A stretch of DNA of 44,429 nucleotides from Chara braunii (Eukaryota > Streptophyta > Charophyceae > Charales > Characeae), in the NCBI GenBank assembly GCA_003427395.1, contig BFEA01000238.1, positions 1,367,217 through 1,411,645 on the forward strand. The letters are read 5' to 3'. The stretch's first letter is position 1. The number at the start of each line of letters is the position of its first letter. The position numbers were made by a program, and so were the translations under genes. Under the pieces are notes generated by a model that saw nothing but the letters and a program-made list of their open reading frames with translations, was not told the DNA's origin and made no database searches. This document shows positions 1 through 10,502 of this stretch, piece after piece.

Positions 1-660
1 GCAGAGAGAGAGAAGAGGACAACAAACGAGGGGCTGTGACAAACTGTTTCGTCGGAGTTTCACCGACTCATTAGGAGGCTGAACCCTCAACAGTCTGCAG
101 AATCCCCTCACTGATTACACTGTAATTGATAATCTACCTTAACAAAATCAAAGTAGACTATCACTCACCCACACTAGATGGAAAACTCTACAGACTGTCG
201 ATTCACACCCCATCACAAGCCAGCAAAACATCCACGAAACAAAGATAGGTCTGTCACAGCCAAAAAATACACTCCAGATCACTGCCGCTCGACTTGACCG
301 GAAAAAACCGTAGCAGGAAGCTAGCGGAGTCGTAGCATATATCGTCACAATCAGAACTGCCCGGTAAACCGTAGGTAGAGAGAGAGAAGAGGACAACAAA
401 CGAGGGGTTGTGACAAACTGTTTCGTCGGAGTTTCACCGACTCATCAGGAGGCTGAACCCTTAACAGTCTGCAGAATCCCCTCACTAATTACACTGTAAA
501 TGATAATCTACCTTAACCAAAATCAAAGTAGACCCACACCAGATGGAAAACTCTACAGACTGTCGGTTCACACCCCATCACAAGCCAGCAAAACATCCAC
601 GAAACAAAGATAGGTCTATCACTGCCAAAAGATACACTCCAGACACGCCGCTGGCACTAG
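1..660. repeat. Two tandem copies of a ~374-bp unit
   Basis: The block starting with the agagagagaagagg run at 1 recurs at about 375, and every landmark recurs 374 bp later (365 bp later after a 9-bp indel near 170). The second copy ends near 655, where a TA-rich microsatellite begins. Divergence is a few percent. Short ORFs on both strands differ between copies and are not convincing genes. The left end is cut by the window, so a longer array is possible. Confidence 0.9.
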
Positions 661-663
661 AGG

Positions 664-676
664 CATATACATATAC

Positions 677-709
<33 letters not shown>

Positions 710-720
710 CATATATATAC

Positions 721-761
<41 letters not shown>

Positions 762-767
762 TGTATA
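664..767. repeat. TA/CATATA microsatellite
   Basis: A run of alternating pyrimidine-purine (catatacatatata type), with one ambiguous base at 768. It creates spurious Tyr/Ile ORFs on both strands. It is the insertion site of the MITE that follows; similar TA repeats resume at 1533. Confidence 0.95.
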
Positions 768-769
768 NA

Positions 770-1530
770 CAGGGTTACCTAACCGAACGTTCAGGGGCCC
801 CCAGGTTGGCCTCGAATGTTCGGGAGTTCGGGGTCCCATTCGGGGCCCGAACACCTCCAGGTTCGGCCTCCGCCAAAAACAGTTTTGGGGCCTAAAAATA
901 AGTTCTTGTTTTTGAATTTTGTTTTGTGAGTTCTCTATGAAGTAGCCTATACACCTATAAATTTTGAAGTCATTCTGATTAGCCAAAAAAACATGAAAAA
1001 TCGCCAAAGATGGGGGTGTCAAAACGTGCTCGCCCACTCACTATTTTGTTTTTTTTTTTCACTTTGAAATTTTTGTTTTCACTTTATTTCAGGGCCTAAA
1101 ACATTTTATTATTTTTTGAAATATTTTTTAATGAGTTATTGATTATGTAAACTACATATTTGTAAATTTTCAGGGCATTTGTTTATGTCAAAAAATAATA
1201 AAAAATCGGCAAAGATGGCGGTGTCGAAAATGTGCTGGCACACTCACTCATTTTAATTCTCTTTTTATTTTTTCTTATTTTTATCATAGTGTTTATTTTC
1301 TCTATTTGATTTTTAATTTAAATTTGGTAAAGAATTTGGATGTAGTGCCCAGACAAATGTTGTTTAGTTTATTTTTCTTCATAACATAGTGTTTTTTTGA
1401 AATTGTTTAAAAACATTTTGTTTTTTTTTTGTCCGCGTTCGGCCCGAACGGCCGAACCCCTTCCGAAGAGGTCCCGTACGTTCGCACGTTCGGGTTCGGG
1501 CATTCGGCCCGTCCCGAACGTTGGCAACCA
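770..1530. mobile_element. hAT-like non-autonomous element (MITE)
   Basis: The left end reads CAGGGTTACCTAACCGAACG and the reverse complement of the right end reads TGGTTGCCAACGTTCGGG, an imperfect terminal inverted repeat of the GGTTRCC-AAC type common in hAT elements. The flanks are tgtatana (762-769) and tgtatata (1531-1538), a possible 8-bp target duplication if the N is t. Because the site is a TA microsatellite, the duplication is weak evidence on its own. The ends are GC-rich with repeated GTTCGG motifs and the interior is AT-rich. No transposase ORF is present, so it would need a helper. Confidence 0.6.
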
Positions 1531-1554
1531 TGTATATATATATATATATATATA

Positions 1555-1712
1555 TAGTCACTAGCCTGTACGTACGGAGGTCCCCGGGCCGACCTCTGTA
1601 CTTATGGGCATTCGGGGTCCCGTTCGGGGTCTGAACCCGAAGGCGTTCAGCCCCCTCCAACAATTATGTCGGGGTTTAAAAATTAGTTTTTTTTTTTTTT
1701 TTTTTTTTTTGA
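1555..1712. mobile_element. Diverged terminal fragment of the 770-1530 element
   Basis: After a short TA run, positions 1557-1690 resemble the left end of the preceding MITE: cattcggggtcccgttcggg here against agttcggggtcccattcggg there, followed in both by a cctcc segment and a ggggt/ct-taaaaattag segment. It ends in a poly-T tract (1687-1710). It looks like a second, truncated family member. Confidence 0.55.
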
Positions 1713-2000
1713 AGTCCTTATGATGAGCCCGAGGGCGTGAGTTCCTCGATTGCTAGGGATGTATTAATTGCACCCATATCTATCTTGAAAAAGCCAGCCA
1801 ATGTCGGCGGCGACACATACTGTTCAGGTGGAACCAAGCGGTTTTCAGTTGTGACGCAGCTTGTATTCAACCACAACCTTCGTATACTAGACATGCACGC
1901 GGGTCTTCCCGGGATTGTGCATGACTCCTTGGTGTTGAGAAACTCCTCCCTCTTTCACTTCGTCGGCTATCTGGCACAGCGGTCCCACACCCTGCGGTAA
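1713..2000 (+). pseudogene. PIF/Harbinger transposase nuclease fragment
   Basis: An 86-95 residue open stretch matches the core of the DDE_4 nuclease of PIF/Harbinger transposases. It includes a Y-x-S-G-G-T-K-R-F-S-V-V-T-Q stretch and the block LDMHAGLPGIVHDSLVLRNS, whose PG-x-x-HD carries the second catalytic Asp. The first Asp normally lies in a GxIDxTHI motif; here the matching stretch reads LIAPISILKKP, so it is lost. There is no ATG start, no third catalytic residue and no Myb-like partner gene nearby. It is a short dead remnant. Confidence 0.7.
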
Positions 2001-2001
2001 T

Positions 2002-2350
2002 TGTCGGATCTTACGGGCGTGTCACGCAGGATTAAGTCATTATGTTTAAGTTAGTGGAGATACGACTCCGACCATGCGTGTCAACTACACCTCTCACAGC
2101 TCCCTGCGACAGGACAGAGCCTCGTGAGGTACAACTCACCTTTACTTGAGAGGTTGTCACCACCCTTAGGTAGACGTATCTTTGTTCACCTACAGACCCA
2201 TGTACGGAGGCTTTTACACGCAATCGCAAGGTAGGTCAGTCGAGGTCATTTGCTCGATTGTTGTAGCATAGGCATACGCTCGGTTGAACGCCGAAGACTG
2301 ACCCGTATAGGTGTCGGGCATCGGGGTGGTGGTCTCCTTGACCGACTTAC
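2002..2350 (-). mobile_element. Degenerate solo LTR (retroelement B family)
   Basis: Starts TGTCGGATC and ends near CTTGACCGAC on the plus strand. It shares ordered blocks with the LTRs at 19508-19980 and 24244-24660: a catgtcacRcaggag-like block, cgacaggacagRgc, ttgtcaccaccSttag, gcgtatc, gtcgaggtcattt and gttgtagcata. It lacks neighbouring PBS or gag sequence, so it is best called a solo or truncated LTR. Orientation follows the copy at 19508. Confidence 0.55.
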
Positions 2351-3265
2351 AATTTTGATCTACTTGATTGACGAACTGTCACTCATATAAAGTTTTAATC
2401 TAATTGCCCTTAACCAATAAATTATTCAAGCTCTGCAACACGTTAAAAAAAAAATTAAGGGTTGAGACTTAAAGGCAATGGGATATCTTTACATTTTATT
2501 TTTTACACAAACAAAGACAAACCTACGAATGCACAAATCTTTGACTTTTATACGAAAACAAACAATTGGTTTTTGACCTTCCAATCATGCATCACAAAAC
2601 AAGATAGACTCGTAATTTTTCAATAAAATATCAATATACAAGTGCAAGGATCTGGGTCCACGGCAGGCCTAAGGAGCCTCTTGCTGCAAATGTGCCCCCC
2701 CTAAGTGAAGGCGGGCCCAACAAATCACGAGAGGCCCTAAGCTGTCAATATCGTATTTGGGGTCAAGGCAGTTTCATCGCGCCAGTTGGTTGAGGGAAAC
2801 ACAGGCCGTGCAACGAGACAATCCCACGACCTTCCAATTCTTTCCAAAATAATGCAGGCCCTGGACGAGAATCACATGCTCATACACAAACAGTTGGGAG
2901 GCCCAACCGAATGAGGCCCAGTAGCTGCAACAGAGGCACATCATCCTGGGGCCAGCCGAAAGTTTTTGGGCCTAGGCTTAGGCCAGGCAGACTCTTACCA
3001 TATAGGAAAGAGCTCTCTGTCGGGAGCCTCATTCAACACTTGCATGCTGGCGGCAGTGCTGATGGAGTGGACGCTCGTGGGCTGCTGCTGGCGCTGAGAG
3101 GCAAGGTGCTAGCGCGTGCGGTTGTGCAGGGAGTAGGGCGCTGCTGAGGGCAATGCCATAGCCCAGCCTCCATAGCTGGATGGGATTGGATTGCAGTGAG
3201 GCGCAGGGGTGGTCTTCGGGTGTACAGAGGAAAGACGTGGGTGTAAGAAGAGGGAGAGAGAGAGA

Positions 3266-3268
<3 letters not shown>
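2351..3268. other. Unassigned AT-rich then GC-mixed sequence
   Basis: 2351-2640 is AT-rich, with poly-A runs and no coding signal. 2640-3268 is mixed-composition sequence with only short ORFs that match nothing I recognise. No terminal repeats, RNA genes or recognisable protein domains are visible. Confidence 0.5.
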
Positions 3269-3309
<41 letters not shown>

Positions 3310-3310
3310 C
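3269..3310. repeat. (GAT)n microsatellite
   Basis: About 14 uninterrupted GAT triplets. In minus-strand frames this yields poly-His and poly-Ile tracts that make two spurious ORFs. Confidence 0.97.
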
Positions 3311-4934
3311 TGAAGGCACATACCTGGTATTGGCGATAATCTGCATTTGGGCGACATCTTCAAGTACTTCGTGAGATGTTGACGTCAACAGTTGCATTAT
3401 CAATTAGTAGGCAGATTGTAGCTGTGTAGGAAGTAGGTTGGGCGTCGAGCGCCAAGTAGGGAGATAGGGCCTAGAACCTCATGTTGGTGGTGGCGAGAGC
3501 TAGCTCTCATTGACATTGGTTTTCAGTATTACGAATCTTTATTGGTGTTATATTAGTGCATTTCTTCTTTTCGGACACTGTGATACTATCTGGCCTTCAA
3601 TGTGCTTGTGTATTCTGGTTATTGTCATCTCGCTACTGCTCATTTTCCTTGCACTTTGGTATTGGAGATGGTTCAAACTGCGCTTCATTGACTCTTCGTA
3701 ATAACTGTTTGGTGCTTCGCATGAGGTGTGGGGCAGTAATAAGGCTTGCGCGTTGAGTGATAGGCGACCCAAGGTCGTGTGGGCACTCCAGGAAGCTATG
3801 TGGTAATATTAAGGGGGAATGTTGGACGATGAGAGCTCGCTGATGTGACATTTAAGCCGAGGTGGAACTGCATTCTGCCGTTGGTTGTGCCGAGGCAAAG
3901 ACCGGTTATCATAAATGCACATCAGGTTGTCGGTGAGAAATTTGTGGTTGGGGGCTGCATTATGGGGTATCTCGCTCTCTTCTTTATCTAGCCTCTTCAT
4001 TGCTTATTACCGTGAGGAAGTGAGTTCTACCTTGAGAGTCCTCTCAATGTGAGGTGTCGCGAACGCTCAACCTTGAGAGTCGACATTCTTCTTGGGCAGC
4101 AAGCTGGTGGGAGACGGGCGAAGCCTCTGAAGGGCCCTGGACGAAGCACTCGGGTGACGGTCACCATGCCAACCCGCTGGGACTAGTACACGCATGCTTT
4201 GCCGCAAGTCCTTGGTTCTGCTGCAGTGCAATAGAGGTTATGCAGGGCATGCCAACCCTTTGGATAGACACTTACCAGACCGTCTTTAAATATTTATGGC
4301 GGGGACTCGGNGTTGATTCTGNCTGTGATCGTCGTTCTGTCTGCGACGTTAAATAATTCTTGAGGACCTTGGGGGCTGTCCTTAAATTGCCTCTTGATCA
4401 AACAGATCAAACCATGTGTAAGGCTCGTTGCATGCGCGGATAAATAAGGTGCAGGGGTTGGCAGGTTCGGCGTAGACTTGGGGCACAGGGTTGGGCCGGA
4501 TTGCACACCTTCAGACATGTTACTCAACCAGATGCTTAGGATGTCACCACAAAGTGATTACTCAAGAGGGATAGAGGGGGAGGGTTGGATTACGGTAACT
4601 GTTCGCTGAGGCATTAATAAGATAAACTGCCATCCAACGTACATCTATGCAGAAAATATTATTTTTATTTTTGATTATTTAGTTGTTACAGACTTGAAAA
4701 ACAACTAACAAACAACTGCATATAGATAGTAATCCTTGTTGCATGCAATCTGTTTCAGAGTAATCCAAAAATAAATTTAGTATTTCCTGTAGGCCCTGGC
4801 ATTGATTGCTGGTTACCACTTGACTACTTCTTCTTAGGCTTACCGAAGTTTAGAGTCAAACATTAATCGGTTGTGTGTCATGCTGAGGTAGGCTTCAATG
4901 TGGGTTCTAGTTTAGACTACACACACAGTAGCTC
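3311..4934. other. Unassigned region upstream of retroelement A
   Basis: No convincing gene. A purine run AAGGGGGAA at 3811-3819 directly followed by TGTTGG at 3820 looks like a polypurine tract plus LTR start, but no matching LTR end or second copy is visible. Ambiguous bases lie at 4311 and 4322. The 5' LTR and leader of retroelement A should lie in this interval, but I could not delimit them. Confidence 0.4.
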
Positions 4935-5466
4935 ATGAGTGAAGTTATCAATAGTGAGGAGGAGGAAAAACTAGTCGAAGACCACAGGGTAACTCGTAGA
5001 ACCGCTCTCAGTCGTCCACTCACCTTCCAGGAGTTAGGTTCGGGAGACGAAAGGAGGCTGTGAAGGAAGTCAGGGCAAGGGAGATATTGCGGAGAGCAAG
5101 AGCAACTGCAGCTAGTGCTAGGACCGAGGTCAGCACAGGCACAACTATGGCTACTTCTTCCACAGTGTCACAGACCGTGTCTCAGGCCTCTTCGTCAGGA
5201 ACGAGTCAGGGTACCCAAGGTATGGTTAGTCAGTCTGAAGCCAGCCAACAACCTTAACTCTCAGTAGAGGATTATGAGATCCTCCAGGCAGAAGAACTGC
5301 ACAATGAGTTACAACAGCAACTGAGAGAGACAACGGAGAGAAGGCAAAGGGTTATACTTGGACTAGGGAGTAGGAAACAAAAGCTAAGCAAATTAGAAGC
5401 ATTAGATGAGTCAACACGTGATCCTGCTATGCAAGCGTTTACGTAGCGGAAACGCAGGTGGTTCAG
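4935..5466 (+). pseudogene. gag: Retroelement A gag, N-terminal part
   Basis: Likely start ATG at 4935. The first ~40 residues are acidic (SEEEEK near the start) and end at a TGA; after a frameshift the sequence continues from about 5060 as a Ser/Thr/Gln-rich basic-to-neutral segment with an EILRRARA motif. After a stop at about 5255 the same frame continues with an ELHNELQQQLRETTERRQR-like coiled-coil stretch to about 5445. This low-complexity plus coiled-coil arrangement is typical of the N-terminus of gypsy gag proteins. At least one frameshift and two stops show it is dead. Confidence 0.6.
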
Positions 5467-5472
5467 TAGGAA

Positions 5473-6439
5473 GTGCTGGCTGAACTAGTGGCAGGCCAGA
5501 AACAAATTTTGGCTGCACTGCAGGCTCCTCGTCCTATGATGATGAGACAGCCTCATTATGTTGTTGCTCCACCTTCGGTCGCGGGTACCTCAGTGACGCC
5601 GTCGCCTGTAGGGCCCTCTTTCTCACCTATGTATGGCATTCCTCTTTCAAGTACTCAACCAATAGTTAGTGGTCCGGTTCTTATCTTTTCTTCTTTACCA
5701 TCAAGGACGGTGGCAGATACAATGCCATTGTCTGGACAGGTTCAGGTTAGGACGCAGCAACCTGTGTCAGTGGTTATGCAGCCACTGCAGCAATCGTCTG
5801 GGCAAGTCCAACCTATGCAGTGGATGCCCAAGACACCCTTGCTGAGTCGCAAGCCCTTCTCTGGCGACATGAAGAAGGATGAGGACTTGGATACCTGGGT
5901 GAGGACTGTGCCTACTTGTGTGAGGCACAAGCTCACCAGGCCAGAGCAGGAAGTTATAGTTGCTACCTCCTCTTAAGAAGAATCGGCAGCTTGTTGGTTA
6001 AATGGCTTAGTGCGGCAACAGGACTATGGTCAAAATTTCGATGCCCGGGCGCATGCACATACATTGGAGGACTTTTTACGGACTATGTACAATAGGTGGC
6101 ATGACCCTCAAGGGGCTCAGAAGGCCACCAACGTGATCAACAATCTTTGTGCCAAAAGGTATAAGAATGTCCGCGAGCTCATAGACACCGTATAATGTCT
6201 GCTCGTGGTACATGATGTGCGCTACGACCAGCAGGTACTCCTTACATACTATTTGAGGTGTCAGCCTGCAGAAGTTAAGACTAAGCTGGTGGAGGAAGCA
6301 TACGTCGACCAATATAACTTCGCCTCTTTCAGCAAGAAAGCCTTAGATATAGAGGCAAAGCTTGGGTCCGCGCATCAAAGTCACGGAGATGGTAGGAATA
6401 ATAAACTTCTTCAGGACTGGAAGAAGAAAGGTCAACTAA
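5473..6439 (+). pseudogene. gag: Retroelement A gag capsid region
   Basis: One frame with stops at 5974 and 6193. A Pro/Gln/Val-rich linker (residues ~20-130) is followed by the capsid signature: a KPFSGD start, then WLNGLVRQQ, a LEDFLRTMYNRWHDP motif of the retrotransposon gag family, and LLTYYLRCQPAEVKTKLVEE. It would coat the RNA in cytoplasmic particles. The frame is cut at 6439 by the MITE at 6440-7055 and resumes at 7056. Decay is by point mutation and insertion. Confidence 0.85.
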
Positions 6440-7055
6440 CAACCATTTCGTCAAAAGGAACATTTTTTATTTTTTGAACGAAATTGAAACCGAGTATTTT
6501 GGCCGAAAACTCGTCAAAATTTGTTGTTCCTGAGGGCACATCGTTTTATAAACGCTGGACCCTCTGGCTGTACATGGACCTAGCTTGAGACCAGACACCT
6601 TTTGACAGGACTGCTTGGAGGTACCTGGTCTCAAGCTAGGTCCATGTACAACCAGGGGGTCCAGCGTTTTCGGGAACAACAAATTTTGATGAGTTTTGGG
6701 CCAAAAACTCAATTTTAATTTCGTTCAAAACTAGGCTACCAGCCGGGCCGCCCAGGTCCCGGGTGGCCATCCCGTGCAAGGATCAGGTAAGGTCCCAGCA
6801 AAAAAAAAAAAAAAAAAAAAATCCAAAAATTCTCAAAAAAAACTGGGTTATGCAAAAAAATAAACTGAATAACTTTTGCCTTAGGGTCACATCGAAATTC
6901 TTCACCAAATTTAAAATAAAAAATAAAATTCAAAACTATTTTATTTATTTTTATTTTTTTTAATTATTTTGGCCCGGCCGGGCAAGTGACCCCGGGCCAC
7001 TCTGGTAGCCTAGGTTCAAAAAATAAAAGATGTCAATTTTGACGAAATGACAGTT
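6440..7055. mobile_element. Multi-lobed foldback MITE inserted in gag
   Basis: A 616-bp element flanked by AACTAA at 6434-6439 and 7056-7061. Outer inverted repeats (about 6440-6480 and 7015-7055) share CATTTCGTCAAAA. Inside are two adjacent palindromes: one of ~110-bp arms (6472-6594 against 6625-6730, sharing TACATGGACCTAGCTTGAGA and AACGCTGGACC), and a second bounded by CTAGGCTACCAG (6731-6742) and its complement (7002-7013). An A-rich tract lies at about 6801-6821. It encodes nothing. Superfamily is uncertain. Confidence 0.85.
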
Positions 7056-7354
7056 AACTAATGTTCGTGGACCATGATGGTCAACCGACTCAAATTGACG
7101 ACTTCTTATATCTTGGGGATGAGACAGAGCATGATGGGGCCAATGAGACTTCGGATGGGAGAGTCGTGACACCTATCAAAGAAAAGGCTAGGGGGACTGG
7201 GAAGAAGAAGGTACGCCGGTCTACGGGTCAGGGCGACCAAGGAACACCCGCATGGGTAAAACTTGGTTTAGATTTCGAGGTATAGAGGGACCGAGTTGCC
7301 AGGGATAAATACATGAATTGTCGCAACTATGGCCACACGTCAATAACTTGCTGA
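7056..7354 (+). pseudogene. gag: Retroelement A gag nucleocapsid end with broken zinc knuckle
   Basis: Continuation of the gag frame after the MITE. Removing the element and one AACTAA joins the frames exactly. The stretch is acidic, then Lys/Arg-rich (KKKVRR), has a stop at 7283, and then a knuckle at 7310-7351 reading YMNCRNYGHTSITC. It fits CX2CX4HX4C except that the first Cys is Tyr. The nucleocapsid would bind genomic RNA. A stop follows the last Cys, and the frame shifts before protease. Confidence 0.8.
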
Positions 7355-7439
7355 GGCAGAAGGTCACCACGAGGGTAGCCTCTCCAACGGTAGTGGGTTT
7401 ATCCCTGAACCCTGGTAGTGCTTCTGCGAGCACTTCGCA

Positions 7440-8260
7440 GGGAAACACCTCGAGCTAGTAGGTGTGCTAGCCGCTCTTACTCGCGCTGAAGTGGTAACAT
7501 TGCTTTCCCCACTTCAGGCTTTGGCCAAGGCTAGTGACCCGTACATTGCCCCACAGACACATTCAGACCCACGGACGCTCTGTTCGAGAGATGTGTCTGA
7601 GTCCCTAGAAGAGTTACAGACTGAGTGGTCAGGGAAGGACCCCAAATACTCTTGGGCGATGATCAGTAGAGGTCCTAAGGATGAACATTTTGTGGTAGAA
7701 GTCAATGTAGGTGGCCACACAGTAGGTGTCTTCGCAGACATAAGCTCTACACGAAATTTCATTAGTCGTGCTTGTGTGGACAGACTGCGCTTTGGGGACC
7801 AAGTGCAGTGGCTTAGCAGAACTGTAGCTTCTACGCTAGCCAACAAGCACCAAATGGTAGTAAAAGACTATGTCAAGGACGTTGTTTGTTCCTTCTCTTA
7901 TGGAGGAGGGGAAGTGAGACACAAAATCTCATTCCTCGTTAGCGACGAACTGCCCTTCGATATGTTGCTAGGCATGTACTACCTCGAGCTTGCTCAACCT
8001 CAGTTTGTTTGGGATAGGAAGGTATTGATACATAAGCTGCCCAACGGTAGAACCGTTAGACTGCAAAAGTTCAAAACTAGCAGTTTAGTGGAAAACTACG
8101 GCTGCATGTGTGTGTCCTCTTTCTATAACTACAATAAGCAGAATCGCGAGGAGAGCATGTATCTAGTCTTTGTCGCTTAGAAAGGGGAGCCCGTAAGAAC
8201 ACCCCCAGAGATAGAATCAGTCGTCGCACAACATTCCGACCTTTTTTAGGAGCCCACATA
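7440..8260 (+). pseudogene. pol: Retroelement A aspartic protease region
   Basis: This opens the pol frame that runs unshifted to the integrase. The retropepsin core is at ~7695-8000. The catalytic motif reads FADISSTRNFIS (Asp codon 7737-7739), where functional relatives have D-S/T-G, so Asp is kept but the Gly is lost. The second hydrophobic motif is LPFDMLLGMYYLE, like the usual ILGMDWL. Stops occur at 8178 and 8247. The protease would cut the gag-pol polyprotein; this copy should be inactive. Confidence 0.8.
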
Positions 8261-8261
8261 C

Positions 8262-8985
8262 GTGGTGGAAAGGGAGGTAGTCCATGTGATAGAGGTTGTC
8301 CCAGGTAGTAAGGTGCGTAGAAGACGGATCTATAGGATGTCTCCTGCGGAGTTGAATGAGCTCCGCCACCAGCTCAAGGAGCTCACAGAAAAGGGATGGA
8401 TTCGGCCTAGTACCTACCCTTACGGTGCGCCAATCTTATTTGTCCCTAATAAGGGAGGTACCTAAAGGATGTGCATTGACTATAGGGGCCTTAATGCCAT
8501 CACCGTCAAGAACGTGGAGCCCCTACCCCGCATCGACTACCTATTGGATAAAGTGCAGTGATGTCAGTACTTCACAAAGATAGATCTGAAGTTCGGATAC
8601 CATCAAACTGCCATTAGACCTTAGGACCAACACAAACCCGCCTTTCATATCAGGTATGGTCTGTTCGAGTTTGTGGTGCTGCCCTTTGGCCAATGCAATG
8701 CCCCTGGGACATTCCAGCACGCCATGAATATGATATTTTATGAATACTTAGACAAGTTTACTGTCGTGTGCCTTGACGATATTCTTATCTTTAGTAAGAC
8801 TGTAGAGGAACACATTGAGCACTTGAAACTAGTGCTAGGACTCCTATGAGAGCACCAGTACAAGGTAAACTTGGAGAAATACGAGTTTGGTCGCACCAAT
8901 ATCCTGTACTTGGGTCATGAAATCTCCGCGAATGGGTTGAGGCCGGACGATGCTAAAGTGACCAGCATACAAGACTGGCCCAGAC
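8262..8985 (+). pseudogene. pol: Retroelement A reverse transcriptase
   Basis: Same frame as the protease. RT motifs appear in order: RIYRMSPAEL, a KGWIRPSTYPYGAPILFVPNK block, [22 protein letters not shown] (first Asp), FVVLPFGQCNAPGTFQ, and the active-site box at 8769-8780, which reads CLDD instead of YxDD. It continues to YLGHEISANGL. Stops at 8463, 8559, about 8622 and 8847 break it. It is Ty3/gypsy type by motif order and by the integrase lying downstream. It would copy genomic RNA into cDNA. Confidence 0.9.
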
Positions 8986-9560
8986 CTCAAACTGTTACTA
9001 GGGTCCGATCGTTTTTGGGGATGATGAGCTATTATCGTCTGTTTGTTAAGAATTATAGTACTATAGCTTCCCCATTAACAGATCTAACTCAACTTGAGAC
9101 CCCTAGGGAGTGGACTGAGGAGTGTGAGGCAAGCTTCAAGAAATTGAAGTATGCTCTGACACTCTACGAGGTTCTCAAACTTTCGGATTCTGATAAACCA
9201 TTTATTGTGACCACAAACGCCAACCAATATGGCATAGGCGAGGTCCTTGCGCAAAAGGAGGGGCCAAAGTTGAAACCCATCTAGTATATGAGTAAGAATA
9301 TGTCGTCTCAAAAGCTAGCAAAGTCCACGTATGAACGTAAGTTCTATGCCCTCTATAGAACGCTGGTCCATCTGAGACACTACCTCCTAGACAGATTCTT
9401 CTACTTGAGATCTGACCATCAGACCTTACGCTAGATCAAGACACAACCTGTACTCTTTGACGCACTCAAGCGGTGGATTCAAGTGATAGACATGTATGAC
9501 TATCAACTTCATCCAATCAAGGGAGAGTACAACAAAGTGGTTGATGCACTATCTCGTCGG
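8986..9560 (+). pseudogene. pol: Retroelement A RT connection and RNase H
   Basis: The connection domain begins RVRSFLGMMSYYRLFVKNYS. The RNase H part shows FIVTTNANQYGIGEVLAQ, where the first catalytic Asp of the usual TDAS motif is Asn, then STYERKFYALYRTL carrying Glu, and LRSDHQTLR with Asp. It ends at VVDALSRRA, the usual boundary with the integrase. Stops occur at 9282 and about 9432. RNase H removes template RNA during cDNA synthesis; this copy is dead. Confidence 0.85.
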
Positions 9561-9899
9561 GCAGATTATCTGGGCGCGCTAGTCACCGAGTTTGACATAT
9601 CTAACGATCTAACCCGATCATTGGTGGAAGCCTATCAGCAAAATCAAGTTATGTCTGAGATCATCTGTAGATTCTAAGCGAAGGACAAAGTGACTGCGGA
9701 TGAATTTACGATGATAAACGACTTGCTGTTTTTTGAGAAGGCAGGGAATAGAAGTCTGTGTGTTCCTAATAGAGAGTCTTTGCGTAGTTTATTTTTAGGT
9801 GAGTGTCATGATGAAACTGGCTATTTCGGTTATAGGAAAACGTCAGCTAACTTGGTAAAAAAATTCTGATGGCCTTCTATGATGGAAGATGCCAAGAAG
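9561..9899 (+). pseudogene. pol: Retroelement A integrase, N-terminal part
   Basis: The zinc-binding HHCC domain begins here, but the second His is Tyr (GYFGYRKT where GHFGYRKT is expected). After the MITE the second Cys is also Tyr (ETCQVYQ), so two of the four metal ligands are gone. Stops lie at 9675 and about 9867. The frame breaks at codon AAG 9897-9899, where the MITE at 9900-10494 inserted. Confidence 0.85.
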
Positions 9900-10494
9900 T
9901 CACTAATGGTTAACGACCACCTGAAATTTCAGAATGGAAGATTCTGAAGTGGTCCGAAACCGCTGAAATGGCCTGAAGGCACTTCGGGTCATTTCAAAAG
10001 TTTCGGGTGGTTTGGAAGACAAGTTTTATGTTTTTTTTTTTTTTTTTCCTGCCTGTTTTTTCAGCCACTTCAGGTCATTTTAGGAATTTCAGGTGGGGAC
10101 CTGAGACCGCTGAAATGGTTGAAGCTTCTGAAAAGGGTTTCGGGACCCCCATCCAACCATTTGGATGGGGGTATTTGGAACCCCCTTCAGAAGCTTCAAC
10201 CACTTCAGGTCATTTCAGGAATTTCAGGTGGGGACTTGAACGCGCTGAAGTGGCTGAAATTTTTGAAAGGGGTTTCGGGTACCGCAATCCAACCATTTGG
10301 ATGAGGGTACCTGAAACCCCTTTCATAAGCTTCAGCCACTTCAGGTCATTTCAGGAATTTCAGGTGGGGACCTGAAACCGCTGAAGTGGCTGAAGCTTCT
10401 GAAAGGGGTTTCGGGTACCCCCATCCAGCGATTTGGTGTGGACCTGAAGCGACTGAAAGTGCCTTGTAAATAGTGTGTGTTGTTAACCATTTCT
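9900..10494. mobile_element. MITE with 8-bp target duplication in integrase
   Basis: A 595-bp insertion flanked by CCAAGAAG at 9892-9899 and 10495-10502. The ends share AATGGTTAAC in inverted orientation (9905-9914, and its complement near the right end). The 8-bp duplication suggests hAT. The interior has about 2.8 tandem units of ~135 bp (starts near 10066, 10201 and 10337), each with a palindrome centred on ccaaccatttggatgg and inverted TTCAG-type arms, so the whole can fold heavily. A T-run lies at 10031-10048. No transposase. Confidence 0.88.
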
Positions 10495-10502
10495 CCAAGA
10501 AG

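Noticed and set aside
657-1037. 126-aa minus ORF across the MITE and microsatellite
   Set aside because: Half is TA microsatellite and it crosses an ambiguous base and an element boundary.
3029-3403. Poly-His and poly-Ile minus ORFs
   Set aside because: Produced by the GAT microsatellite.
3510-3701. Hydrophobic 63-aa ORF resembling a membrane segment
   Set aside because: Isolated, with overlapping ORFs in other frames and T-rich composition that gives hydrophobic residues by chance.
3811-3825. Polypurine tract plus TGTTGG as an LTR start
   Set aside because: No second copy and no matching LTR end; could be chance.
4297-4310. TGGCGGGGACTCGG as PBS of retroelement A
   Set aside because: No LTR-like CA end precedes it, I cannot match it to a tRNA 3' end, and it is 640 bp before gag.
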